A stretch of 64,000 nt of DNA, taken from positions 8,500 to 72,499 of the forward strand of contig CAYRIO010000016.1 in NCBI GenBank assembly GCA_964424355.1, written 5' to 3'. Position 1 is the first letter of the stretch. Each line of letters begins with the position of its first letter. The translations under genes were made by a program, and so were the position numbers. The notes under the pieces are model-generated. The model had not been told where the DNA came from. It saw only the letters and a program-made list of their open reading frames with translations, and searched no databases. Source of the stretch: CAZEHS01 sp964424355 (lineage in GTDB: Bacteria; Bacillota; Clostridia; Peptostreptococcales; Acidaminobacteraceae). Positions 53,341 through 61,301 of the stretch are shown in pieces.

Positions 53341-54783
53341 ATGAAGAAAAAAATCGCAATCTTGCTACTTGTAGGAATACTAGCCGGAGCGACCGGTGCC
53401 TATGGTGTTTCTAATGAACAAATCAGTATCAATGGGTCTGACGTGAAGCTGGGAACAGTTTTGAACAGCTCAACGGGTAAAGTGATGGTAACGCTGCGTG
53501 ATGTGGCAGTGCTTTTAAAAGGCCAGCTTGCATGGGATTCGGCTACTTCAATGGCCGTCTTAACATTAGGTGACAGCCAATACGGTTTTAAAAATGGCAC
53601 GGCGGTAGTCGTGAATAAGGCTGGAATTCCTGTTTCAACCATGAGTTCAGCTGCGATCACACAAGATGGAAAAATGTCAGTTCCTCTTAATGCCTTGGTG
53701 GATGTATTTAATAAACACATCACGATCGCTGAGGATCGGTATGTGATCACAGATCTCCAAGGTGATTTTTCGGAAACCATAGCGGTGACAGATCTTGTGG
53801 CAAAAGCTTTGGTTAACAGCGATGCGTATGAGGCAGCCTTGCTGGCGGTAAAACAAAATGATCTTTCCTATGAAGACTCAAAAGATGGGCTTAAAAATTC
53901 ATCCCCCTATGATACGGGTAATGATGCTGAAGCGGCAAAACGGTTTCAAGCTTACCAGACATACTATTCCAGTGGTATTTCCCTGGAAGTGGCAAAACGG
54001 GCAAGTGAGACACAAAAGACAAAAATTGAAAACGCAGTACTTGCGGATGTCGAAAGCATTTTGTTAGGGATGGAAAAGCAGGCGGATCTGGAAAAGCAAT
54101 TGGCGTACTCGGAGAAGACACTTAGCCAAAATGAACTCAAACTCCAACTAGGCCTGTTAAGCACGACAGATACCCAAACAGCTCGTTTGGCACACGACAA
54201 ATTGAAAGAGACTCTAAGTATTCAGAAGTCCAGTACGCAAAAAGCCTGGGAAAATCTGAACCATTTAGTAGGACGGGATCTGACAGACCGGTACAATATC
54301 AACTATGATAAGACGTATGAAGCTTTTGTTGGTAACATTGATGAAATCTATACGCGCTCGATAGAGGAAAGCCCTGATATCTATAGTTTGGAAAAACAGA
54401 TTGATTTGGCCCAGAATTCCGTGAAGTACTATGTTTTTAACATGGGTAGCGGATCGGTGGGATATCAGGTGAACGAAATTGATGTGACCATGGCGAAAGT
54501 GGATCTGGAGAAGGCGAAGAAGGGGTATAAGGAAACCATCATCACTTACCTCAATTCAATCGAAACTCTGGAATTAACGAGAAGTCAGTTACTGATTCAG
54601 ACTCAATCGGCTCAACTGGCTCTGGATAAGGTGTACAAGAACTACCAAGTAGGATTAGCCACGGCGCTCGATTATGAATCTGCTCAACTGGCAGTCAATA
54701 GTCTGAAATCCAGTTTGATGGAAACTGAATTCAGCCATAGTCAAGCCGTTCGAAAGGTGAATAAACTGTGGGTCAGCAATTAA
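53341..54783 (+). CDS. Exported stalk-domain protein fused to TolC-like helical region (480 aa)
   Basis: ATG 53341 is chosen over TTG 53326 because AAAGGTGAGC lies between them. A signal peptide is followed by a copper-amine-oxidase-N-type domain (residues ~28-145). The remaining ~330 residues are helical and show the two internal repeats of TolC-family outer-membrane efflux proteins. In the repeats, KLQLGLLSTTDTQTARLAHDKL aligns in pattern with NYQVGLATALDYESAQLAVNSL (only part of each is conserved). The beta-barrel strands of TolC are not evident. In a probable monoderm the protein may be a wall-spanning helical barrel or spacer. Function unknown. Confidence 0.75.
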   Translation: MKKKIAILLLVGILAGATGAYGVSNEQISINGSDVKLGTVLNSSTGKVMVTLRDVAVLLKGQLAWDSATSMAVLTLGDSQYGFKNGTAVVVNKAGIPVSTMSSAAITQDGKMSVPLNALVDVFNKHITIAEDRYVITDLQGDFSETIAVTDLVAKALVNSDAYEAALLAVKQNDLSYEDSKDGLKNSSPYDTGNDAEAAKRFQAYQTYYSSGISLEVAKRASETQKTKIENAVLADVESILLGMEKQADLEKQLAYSEKTLSQNELKLQLGLLSTTDTQTARLAHDKLKETLSIQKSSTQKAWENLNHLVGRDLTDRYNINYDKTYEAFVGNIDEIYTRSIEESPDIYSLEKQIDLAQNSVKYYVFNMGSGSVGYQVNEIDVTMAKVDLEKAKKGYKETIITYLNSIETLELTRSQLLIQTQSAQLALDKVYKNYQVGLATALDYESAQLAVNSLKSSLMETEFSHSQAVRKVNKLWVSN

Positions 54784-54810
54784 GAAAGGAGGCAACTCCT
54801 TTCTTTTTTT
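54783..54810 (+). terminator. Intrinsic terminator
   Basis: GAAAGGAG / CTCCTTTC with a GCAA tetraloop and seven T. It closes the TolC-like gene. Confidence 0.92.
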
Positions 54811-54823
54811 ATGTACCTTTCTC

Positions 54824-54832
54824 TGGTAATAT
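54824..54832 (+). promoter_or_regulatory. Candidate extended -10 for the ligase-like gene
   Basis: TGGTAATAT, 30 bases before ATG 54862, after the terminator. Weak match; no -35 seen. Confidence 0.3.
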
Positions 54833-54861
54833 AAGAGGTGGAACCGGGAGGGGAATATAAG

Positions 54862-56730
54862 ATGAAAATGAAAATTGATTATCCTGTATGGTTGGGGCTC
54901 TTTATATGTGCAGTGTTTCCGCTGATACTAAGGGCTGTTGCTCTGCGTTTCAGTGCGGAAACATATTATTTTACGGGTCAGCAGGGCACGTATGATATCT
55001 GTAATTATGCAAAAGCCGTGGCTCTTGCCTTTGCTGCGCTTGGCGTTGGCATCATCGTATTTATTGAGAGACTGACGGATGGCAAGAGCATGATGCTGGA
55101 TCGAATCACCAAGATTGCTGTGGCGATGGCGGTTTTAGTGCTGGTTTCATGGGGGATGTCAAAGCACTCCAGTGAAGCGTTTCACGGCGGATATGATCAT
55201 TTTGAAGGGGTCTTTGTTTGGTTGGCTTACCTGATAGTTTTTGTCTTGGCCTATACCGGACATCTCAAGAGGGCACGGATCCAAAAAATTCTGCCTGTTG
55301 CCGCCCTGTCATCTCTTGTTGTAGCTGTCACTGGAATCGTGCAGTTTTGGAGTATCCAAATATTTGACCTTCAACTATTCCGTATGATGATTATGCCATC
55401 TGCTTACTGGAATACCCCAACGCCCATATTCGGTGAGTTTGGAACAGTGGCATGTTCTTTTTTAGGTAACCCAAACTACGCAGGGACATACGCAATCCTG
55501 GTAATACCACTTTTTCTGTTTGCCTATAGTGTGGAAAAGAAGCATGTTCTGCAGACCATATATGGCAGTACAGCTGTACTGAATACGGTGTTTCTTGTAT
55601 TCAGTCGTTCGGAAGCTGGATTTATGGGCTTCATGGTGGGTTTGGGCGCCTTGGTTGCTCTGAGTGTGATACACCGCAAATGGGATATGCTGATAGCTGT
55701 TTGTGTGCTGCAGGGGGTCTTTTGGGGTTGTTTTGTGGGGTCAGGGGTTTTGACATCAGTAGAGTTGCCTGCGGCGATTTTAGGGGCTGTATTTTGTGTT
55801 TCAGGAGTGGTTTGCTTTTGTTTGTTGAATCCCAGGGTTTCTGTATCTGTGAAGGTTGGCGCCTGTGTTGCTATCCTAATTGTGGGTGGAATTGGAATTT
55901 TAAAAATAACCAAATACGAGAGTGAAAGATGGCAATCGCGTACAGATTGGCGACACGTTGAAGTTTCTAAGCTGCAAATAGGTTTCGATGTTATGAAAAA
56001 CGGAAAAGAGGAAAAAATATTAACCGTGTCCAAAGTTAACGAAGGCTTTGAAGTGAGGAGTGGAGATTTTTTAACGGTGGTTAAAGCGAGTGATTTGGCG
56101 CAAAAAACCATACAGTTGGATATAGTTAAAACTTTGGGTTCGGTTCTCAAGATCTATTCAGCCCAGGGGGGAGTCACTGCTTTTGAGATGGAGTCACCTA
56201 AACTTAGGTTCGGATATTTTGAAAATCGGTTTGAGGTATTTAACCGCGGAGGATTTCCTATAAAGACAGACGAAGTGATTCCTAGCATAAAGTTTTTTAA
56301 AGATGAAACATTAGGCAGCCAGCGGGCGTACATATGGAATCGTACTTTGGCCATGATACCAGAACACCTGCTTACAGGATCGGGCCCAGACACGTTTGTA
56401 CTTGAATTTCCGCAAGATGATGTGTTGGGCAAAATCAATGCCTATGGCAATGGCAATATGGTTGTTACAAAGCCTCATAACATGTATCTTCAACTAGCGG
56501 TCAATATGGGTGTTCCATTTTTGCTCCTGTTTATAGCGTTAAATCTGATTGCGCTTAATCGCACATTAGTTTCCGTTACGCCGGAAAGTGGCCTATGGGT
56601 GCTTGGAGTTGCTATTCTAGGGTATTTGGTCGCAGGATTTTTTAATGATAGTGTTGTGGCAAACGCTACAATATTTTGGTATATTCTGGGCGCGACATTG
56701 GGGTGGTCAGAGGATAAGGATGCAGCGTAA
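54862..56730 (+). CDS. O-antigen-ligase-like / oligosaccharyltransferase membrane protein (622 aa)
   Basis: ATG 54862 follows GGGAGGGG. About eleven to twelve membrane segments are interrupted by one large extracytoplasmic insert (residues ~360-480) and the Wzy/WaaL-type loop SQRAYIWNRTLAMIPEHLL, TGSGPDTF and KPHNMYLQLAVNMG. Enzymes of this class polymerise lipid-linked glycans or move them onto lipid A or protein. In Geobacillus and Paenibacillus S-layer loci, WsaB and WsfB carry this motif and glycosylate the S-layer protein. The position next to the S-layer-like gene supports that role, but Wzy polymerase is possible. Confidence 0.85.
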   Translation: MKMKIDYPVWLGLFICAVFPLILRAVALRFSAETYYFTGQQGTYDICNYAKAVALAFAALGVGIIVFIERLTDGKSMMLDRITKIAVAMAVLVLVSWGMSKHSSEAFHGGYDHFEGVFVWLAYLIVFVLAYTGHLKRARIQKILPVAALSSLVVAVTGIVQFWSIQIFDLQLFRMMIMPSAYWNTPTPIFGEFGTVACSFLGNPNYAGTYAILVIPLFLFAYSVEKKHVLQTIYGSTAVLNTVFLVFSRSEAGFMGFMVGLGALVALSVIHRKWDMLIAVCVLQGVFWGCFVGSGVLTSVELPAAILGAVFCVSGVVCFCLLNPRVSVSVKVGACVAILIVGGIGILKITKYESERWQSRTDWRHVEVSKLQIGFDVMKNGKEEKILTVSKVNEGFEVRSGDFLTVVKASDLAQKTIQLDIVKTLGSVLKIYSAQGGVTAFEMESPKLRFGYFENRFEVFNRGGFPIKTDEVIPSIKFFKDETLGSQRAYIWNRTLAMIPEHLLTGSGPDTFVLEFPQDDVLGKINAYGNGNMVVTKPHNMYLQLAVNMGVPFLLLFIALNLIALNRTLVSVTPESGLWVLGVAILGYLVAGFFNDSVVANATIFWYILGATLGWSEDKDAA

Positions 56731-56794
56731 ATCTGTGGTTTATCAAAGGGACACAGGAGAACTGTAGCAGAAAAATTCAAGGGGGTTTTATTAT

Positions 56795-57424
56795 ATGAAG
56801 CATATCGTTTTATTTGGCGCAGGAGGCCATGGACGGGTTGTAAGAGATATTGTCGATCAGCAGCATGCATATGATTTGGAATCATGTATTGTTGCGGTTT
56901 ATGATGATTATGTGCTGGAGAAAATGATGGATGGAACATTGCCCATTCTTCATAGTGAAGAGGCGTTTCGAAACTTTGTGGAGAAAAACGGATCCGTTTT
57001 GGGCTTGATTGGTATTGGGAACAATGAGATCAGGGAGCGGCTTAGCCGAGAATACCCGATACGGTATGCGGTGGCCATCCACCCAACCGCAATTATAGCC
57101 GATGATGTCAAAATCGGTGAAGGGACCGTGGTTATGGCAGGTGCGATCATTAACCCTGGTGCCCGAATAGGTCGGCATTGCATTATCAATACGGGAGCGA
57201 TTATAGAGCACGACTGCATAGTCGGCGACTACGTGCATGTCGCTCCGGGAACAAAGATTGCAGGAAATGTTACGATAGGACGAATGAGCCATATTGGGAT
57301 CGGAGCGGCGGTCATACCACGGGTAGTGATTGGAGAAAATGTTGTAGTTGGAGCCGGGGCGGTGGTAATTCATGATGTACAGGATAATCTCAAAGTTGTC
57401 GGAGTGCCGGCAAAACCCCTTTAA
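56795..57424 (+). CDS. NeuD/PglD-family sugar O- or N-acetyltransferase (209 aa)
   Basis: An N-terminal Rossmann-like part (IVLFGAGGHGRVVRDIV) binds the nucleotide sugar. The C-terminal left-handed beta helix of hexapeptide repeats (VKIGEGTVVMAGAIIN, HDCIVGDYVHVAPG) binds acetyl-CoA. The catalytic histidine is expected in IIEHDCIVG. PglD acetylates UDP-4-amino sugars and NeuD acetylates sialic acids. No matching aminotransferase or sialate gene is in the window, so the substrate is open. ATG 56795, after AAGGGGG. Confidence 0.88.
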   Translation: MKHIVLFGAGGHGRVVRDIVDQQHAYDLESCIVAVYDDYVLEKMMDGTLPILHSEEAFRNFVEKNGSVLGLIGIGNNEIRERLSREYPIRYAVAIHPTAIIADDVKIGEGTVVMAGAIINPGARIGRHCIINTGAIIEHDCIVGDYVHVAPGTKIAGNVTIGRMSHIGIGAAVIPRVVIGENVVVGAGAVVIHDVQDNLKVVGVPAKPL

Positions 57425-57664
57425 CCAAGAAATCCTGGAACTCGAAACAGTGAAGGAATATGGTTATAAGCCAATCACAAGTCTTTCCGCGCAGCGTTCG
57501 CTCAACGGTGCTTTTGCTGACATTCAGATTAAGTGTTTTTTAAACTTCCGTGACAGTGGGAAAATTCAAGGTGAAATAGAATATAATGATAGGCAAGGCA
57601 AAGCTTAAGAAATCAAAGGATTTTGAGAGTTTGAGTTGTTCTTCATCCATGAAGGAGGGCCAGA
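57425..57664 (+). other. Intergenic stretch with an unconvincing short frame
   Basis: A 78-codon frame (57372-57608) overlaps the acetyltransferase end and has no ribosome binding site; its last 60 codons match no family I know. It may be a remnant. TATAAT at 57592-57597 is a possible -10 for the SLH gene, with a poor -35. Confidence 0.4.
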
Positions 57665-59353
57665 ATGATATTTCGAAAAATTGCTGCTGTTGGAATTGGT
57701 CTGTTGATGATGTTTCAAAGCACGGCGGTTTTTGCAGGGACATTCAATGATCTAAAGGATTCAGAGTGGGCAGAACCCTATATTGAAAAAATGGCGTCAA
57801 AGGGCATCATCACAGGCTTCAATGGGGCGTACAAGCCTGTAGACCCGGTGAACAAGTATTCCGCAGTCGTGATGATTTATCGGACGCTGAAGGCTGCCGG
57901 GAAATTGGATGATGCGTCAGTAAACGCCGCGGTATCGAAATACGCCACCGTGCTGGCGACCAACAAGGTGCCTGCGTGGCCGGATTTACACCAGGGAGTG
58001 GCCTGGATGCTGGAGAATGGTGTTATTCAGGCTGAAGAGCTCAAGTATTTCATGTCTGGAGAGAATCACATCAATGCCCGCCGATACGAGCTGTCCATTT
58101 TCCTTGGAAAATCTCTGAATGTGTTCCTGAAAGAAAATGTGAACACGTTCATCTCGCTGAACTTTAAGGATGCCAACCTGATCAGCAGCAGCTCGGCTCC
58201 GTACGTGAACCTGCTGGTGAACAAAAAGGCGCTGAATGGGGATCTGGAGGGCAATTTCAAGCCCTATGACCCCATGACCCGGGCCGCCATGGCAAAGGTT
58301 TTGTCGGTGTCCTATGATTTGATTGCTGGCAGTGTGGCGCCTACGACCGGTGGTACTGCCGTTATCGTTCCGACGCCTTCAACGACCCCGCAAACGCCGG
58401 TGGTACCAGTGGTATCTTCCAGTGAGGCCAAAGGCACCCTCAAAAGCATTCAAAAGATAGGGACAACCTACCAAATAGTCATTACACCGGATGGCAGCCA
58501 AGCAGAGCAGATATACACGACCGAAAAGACATTGGCTACGGTGAAATCGGACGGTGCCACCTACGGCTTTGATAAGCTGATCATTGGTGACAAGTTAACC
58601 CTGCGGCTCAATACACAGAAGCAAATCACTGAAATTGTCATTAGTCCCTGGAGCCAGGAATACGAGGGCATTTTAAAGAAGCAGTTGAACTTTGAAGGGA
58701 AGCCTCAGATCACCATTCAATTGGAAAACGGCAAGGAAATGGTGCTGGATCTGGGCAAGTCGGTAGATATCAAACGGGATGACGACAGCGCAAAAATGAC
58801 GGAGCTGGTGCCAGGGGATTCCGTCAAGGTCAGAACCGCTTATGACGTAGTCGATCGGATCTACAGCTATTCAGCTGCAAAGAAAGAAGTAACGGGAATC
58901 ATCCAGCAGATTGTCATCGGCAAGGTCAACAGGATCACGGTGCTGACGGATGACGCCGGCGAGAAAGAGTACACCCTGACATCCTCGGCAACCATTGAAG
59001 TGGATAATGACGACGATATGGAAATCTATGATCTGCGCGTGGGGTATGAGGTCGACTTAACGACCACCGGTTCCGTGGTGACCGCCGTTGATGCCAGTGA
59101 ATCCAACACCAGCTCCCAGCTGTCAGGGATCATCTCAGAAATCTACAAGGACATCAATGTCATCACCCTGAAGCAAATGGTGGATGGTGCTGTTAAATAC
59201 ACTTCCGTGACTTATGACAACGACACGAAGGTACGAACCGCTGATGGGGATACCCGAAAAGTCACGGTTTTAGATGAAGAGGATACGGTTTTTATATATG
59301 GCATCTACAAAGACACCTTCTTTTTAGCAGAAAAGATCATCGTCATTGAATAA
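57665..59353 (+). CDS. Exported protein with N-terminal SLH domains (562 aa)
   Basis: ATG 57665 follows GGAGGG. The signal peptide (MIFRKIAAVGIG...VFA) precedes three SLH-like modules at residues ~22-70, 95-150 and 165-215, the last with the motif TRAAMA. A Pro/Thr-rich linker (TPSTTPQTPVVPVV) leads to ~330 residues of beta modules of the same type as in the 104-3112 protein. It anchors to the wall by family knowledge; no enzyme motif is seen. It closes the surface region before the V-ATPase operon. Confidence 0.85.
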   Translation: MIFRKIAAVGIGLLMMFQSTAVFAGTFNDLKDSEWAEPYIEKMASKGIITGFNGAYKPVDPVNKYSAVVMIYRTLKAAGKLDDASVNAAVSKYATVLATNKVPAWPDLHQGVAWMLENGVIQAEELKYFMSGENHINARRYELSIFLGKSLNVFLKENVNTFISLNFKDANLISSSSAPYVNLLVNKKALNGDLEGNFKPYDPMTRAAMAKVLSVSYDLIAGSVAPTTGGTAVIVPTPSTTPQTPVVPVVSSSEAKGTLKSIQKIGTTYQIVITPDGSQAEQIYTTEKTLATVKSDGATYGFDKLIIGDKLTLRLNTQKQITEIVISPWSQEYEGILKKQLNFEGKPQITIQLENGKEMVLDLGKSVDIKRDDDSAKMTELVPGDSVKVRTAYDVVDRIYSYSAAKKEVTGIIQQIVIGKVNRITVLTDDAGEKEYTLTSSATIEVDNDDDMEIYDLRVGYEVDLTTTGSVVTAVDASESNTSSQLSGIISEIYKDINVITLKQMVDGAVKYTSVTYDNDTKVRTADGDTRKVTVLDEEDTVFIYGIYKDTFFLAEKIIVIE

Positions 59354-59460
59354 TCCCCGTAGGTTATTCAACACATTTTTTTAGGATGTTCAATAAGTAT
59401 CTAATGAAACAGAAAAAGATTTCGCATGCATTTGACACAACGCCTAAATAGTTTAGTTTT

Positions 59461-59508
59461 CTACAAGTTGCAAGCCTTATCTATGATGAGGCTTGCAACT
59501 TTTTGTAG
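59461..59508 (+). terminator. Intrinsic terminator
   Basis: AGTTGCAAGCCT (59466-59477) pairs perfectly with AGGCTTGCAACT (59489-59500), then a T run; the flanking CTACAA/TTGTAG can extend the stem. It lies 110 bases past the SLH stop. Confidence 0.88.
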
Positions 59509-59574
59509 TGAATGTTAAAAGAAAAACGAAATACAGCTTTGATTCATTGTTTTTTTGGCTGATATTGCAGACTA

Positions 59575-59603
59575 TTGTAATTATTCGTGAAGCGGGCTAC
59601 AAT
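59575..59603 (+). promoter_or_regulatory. Promoter of the V-ATPase operon
   Basis: TTGTAA, exactly 17 bases, TACAAT. It lies about 170 bases before the first operon gene and after the terminator. Confidence 0.6.
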
Positions 59604-59774
59604 AAGTAAGGATTGTGACAAAGCCATTTTATGGCAGTAGGTTCCCCGGAGATTTGTCTTGTCTGGTGTGTTTATATTAAATTTTCGAAATAAACATTCA
59701 AAGACAAATGGGGCTCTGCGGAACTGAAAAATGTCAAACAATACATACCGCGCAGAAGGAACAGGAGGCGTTCG

Positions 59775-60125
59775 ATGAATAACCGTTCGGTGGAGATGTA
59801 TCTGCGAAAGATGATAGAAATCGACCAGGAAGCGCTAGCGGTTGAAGGTAAGATCCGGGAAGTGGAAGAGACTAAGCAAAAAGAGCTTCGTAAAATCAAA
59901 CGGGATCTGGAAATGGACATCTTGAAGCGAGCGCGTATGGATGCCCGCAAAGAGCAGGAAGCCCTGATGAAAGAAGCGAAGGAGCAAGAAAAATCAATTA
60001 ATCTGGATACCGAAAAAGAGCTGTCGTTCTTGAATCAGACGTACAAAGAGGCTGAGAATGAATTGCTCCGATCGATCATCTCCCAGATGCTAAAATCTCC
60101 GGGTTCCAATCCGGGAAGGGTGTAG
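59775..60125 (+). CDS. V-type ATPase peripheral-stalk subunit (H/G-like, 116 aa)
   Basis: ATG 59775 follows CAGGAGG. The product is a continuous charged helix (EVEETKQKELRKIKRDLEMD, then REQEALMKEAKEQEK-like repeats), as in the coiled-coil stalk subunits that pair with subunit E. It opens the operon and is 12 bases before subunit C. Assignment rests on length, coiled coil and position. Confidence 0.75.
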   Translation: MNNRSVEMYLRKMIEIDQEALAVEGKIREVEETKQKELRKIKRDLEMDILKRARMDARKEQEALMKEAKEQEKSINLDTEKELSFLNQTYKEAENELLRSIISQMLKSPGSNPGRV

Positions 60126-60137
60126 AGAGGTGGCAGG

Positions 60138-61190
60138 ATGGGATCTTTTGCACAATTCGCAGCAGTGAATACCAAGATCAAGATTCTTCAGCGGGATATG
60201 CTGAAGGATAGTGATTACGAAAGGATGCTGGAAGCCCGGGATGTGGAAGAGGTTGTCCGTTACCTGAAGGAACAGACCCAATACGGGGCCTTGCTGACGG
60301 ACTACGATACCGGGGCTGTAGAGATCGGTAAGCTGCAGGTCGTATTCAGAACGAACATTCTGAAGCGGTATGAGGCGCTGATCCATTACCTGGTTGACCA
60401 GTACCGGGTTCTGTTCCGGGTCATATTCATGCGGTATGAAATTGAAAATTTGAAGATGATTTTCCGAGCGGTGATCAGGAAGGAAGATTTGTCCCCCCTG
60501 GTGGATAGCTTTTACCGGTCTTCGGTGATTCCTTCTTTAGATTATCAGCAGCTGACCATGGCTAAGACAGTCGAGGAAGTTATCCATTATCTTCAGAACA
60601 CGCCGTATCACAAGGTGCTGGCGCCTTATGCCGGCGAATCTCCAAACAGGATCCTCTTTTATGTAGAGATGAGCTTGGACCGGATGTACTTCAAGCGACT
60701 CGCCGCGGTCACAAGAAAGCTGGGTCAGGATGACAAGATGCTGGTTGCCAAACTCTTGGGCAAAAACACAGACATCCTGAACATCCAATGGATCTACCGG
60801 GGACTGAAATACTACCATATTTCCTCGGAAGAACTCTTCAACTACAGTCTCCCATCGGGGCACATGCTGGATCTTAAAGGTCTGCGGGAACTGTGCTATT
60901 CCGCCGATGAGAAGGATTTGGTGGAGAAGCTTAAGAAAACCCGGTATGCGTTTTTATTCAAGGAAGACACTGATTTTGAACGCTTTATGGAACTTGGCAT
61001 GGAACGATATCTCTATTCCCTGCTGAAATCAATGGAGCTGAAAGGCTTCATGACGGTTCTGCCCACGATCATTTATATCCATCGATTGGAATTTGAAATG
61101 CGGGATCTCTTTTCATTGCTGGAGGCCAAGAAATTTGCTCTTTCGGCAGAGGATATCAAACATTTCTTAGTAAGACCCCTGGCGGGTTGA
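60138..61190 (+). CDS. ntpC: V-type ATP synthase subunit C (d/AC39 family)
   Basis: This 350-residue, mostly helical protein belongs to the V0 'd' family, the socket between the rotor ring and the central stalk. AAVNTKIKILQRDML, YEIENLKMIFRAV and NILNIQWIYRGLKYY are typical. GAGGTGGC precedes ATG 60138. The 111 bases after its stop hold only a short palindrome (AGCGCACTGCGCT) and no gene. Confidence 0.9.
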   Translation: MGSFAQFAAVNTKIKILQRDMLKDSDYERMLEARDVEEVVRYLKEQTQYGALLTDYDTGAVEIGKLQVVFRTNILKRYEALIHYLVDQYRVLFRVIFMRYEIENLKMIFRAVIRKEDLSPLVDSFYRSSVIPSLDYQQLTMAKTVEEVIHYLQNTPYHKVLAPYAGESPNRILFYVEMSLDRMYFKRLAAVTRKLGQDDKMLVAKLLGKNTDILNIQWIYRGLKYYHISSEELFNYSLPSGHMLDLKGLRELCYSADEKDLVEKLKKTRYAFLFKEDTDFERFMELGMERYLYSLLKSMELKGFMTVLPTIIYIHRLEFEMRDLFSLLEAKKFALSAEDIKHFLVRPLAG

Positions 61191-61301
61191 ACGAGTCGGG
61201 CGGTGAACTGAGCGCACTGCGCTGAGGGTTCGGAAAGTTAGGCGATCCGCGTTCTGCGCAGCAAGCTTAGCGAATAATGAAACAAATCAGGAGTGACTTC
61301 T

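Larger units (their letters stand above)
59354..59774 (+). other. 421-base intergenic region between the SLH gene and the V-ATPase operon
   Basis: It contains a strong terminator (59466-59504) and a promoter (59575-59603), both listed separately. The remaining bases show no open frame with a ribosome binding site. The ~170-base leader after the promoter holds no structure I could name. Confidence 0.6.

Noticed and set aside
57372..57608. 78-codon frame overlapping the acetyltransferase end
   Set aside because: No ribosome binding site and a 53-base overlap with a sound gene. Kept as an uncertain remnant, not called as a gene.
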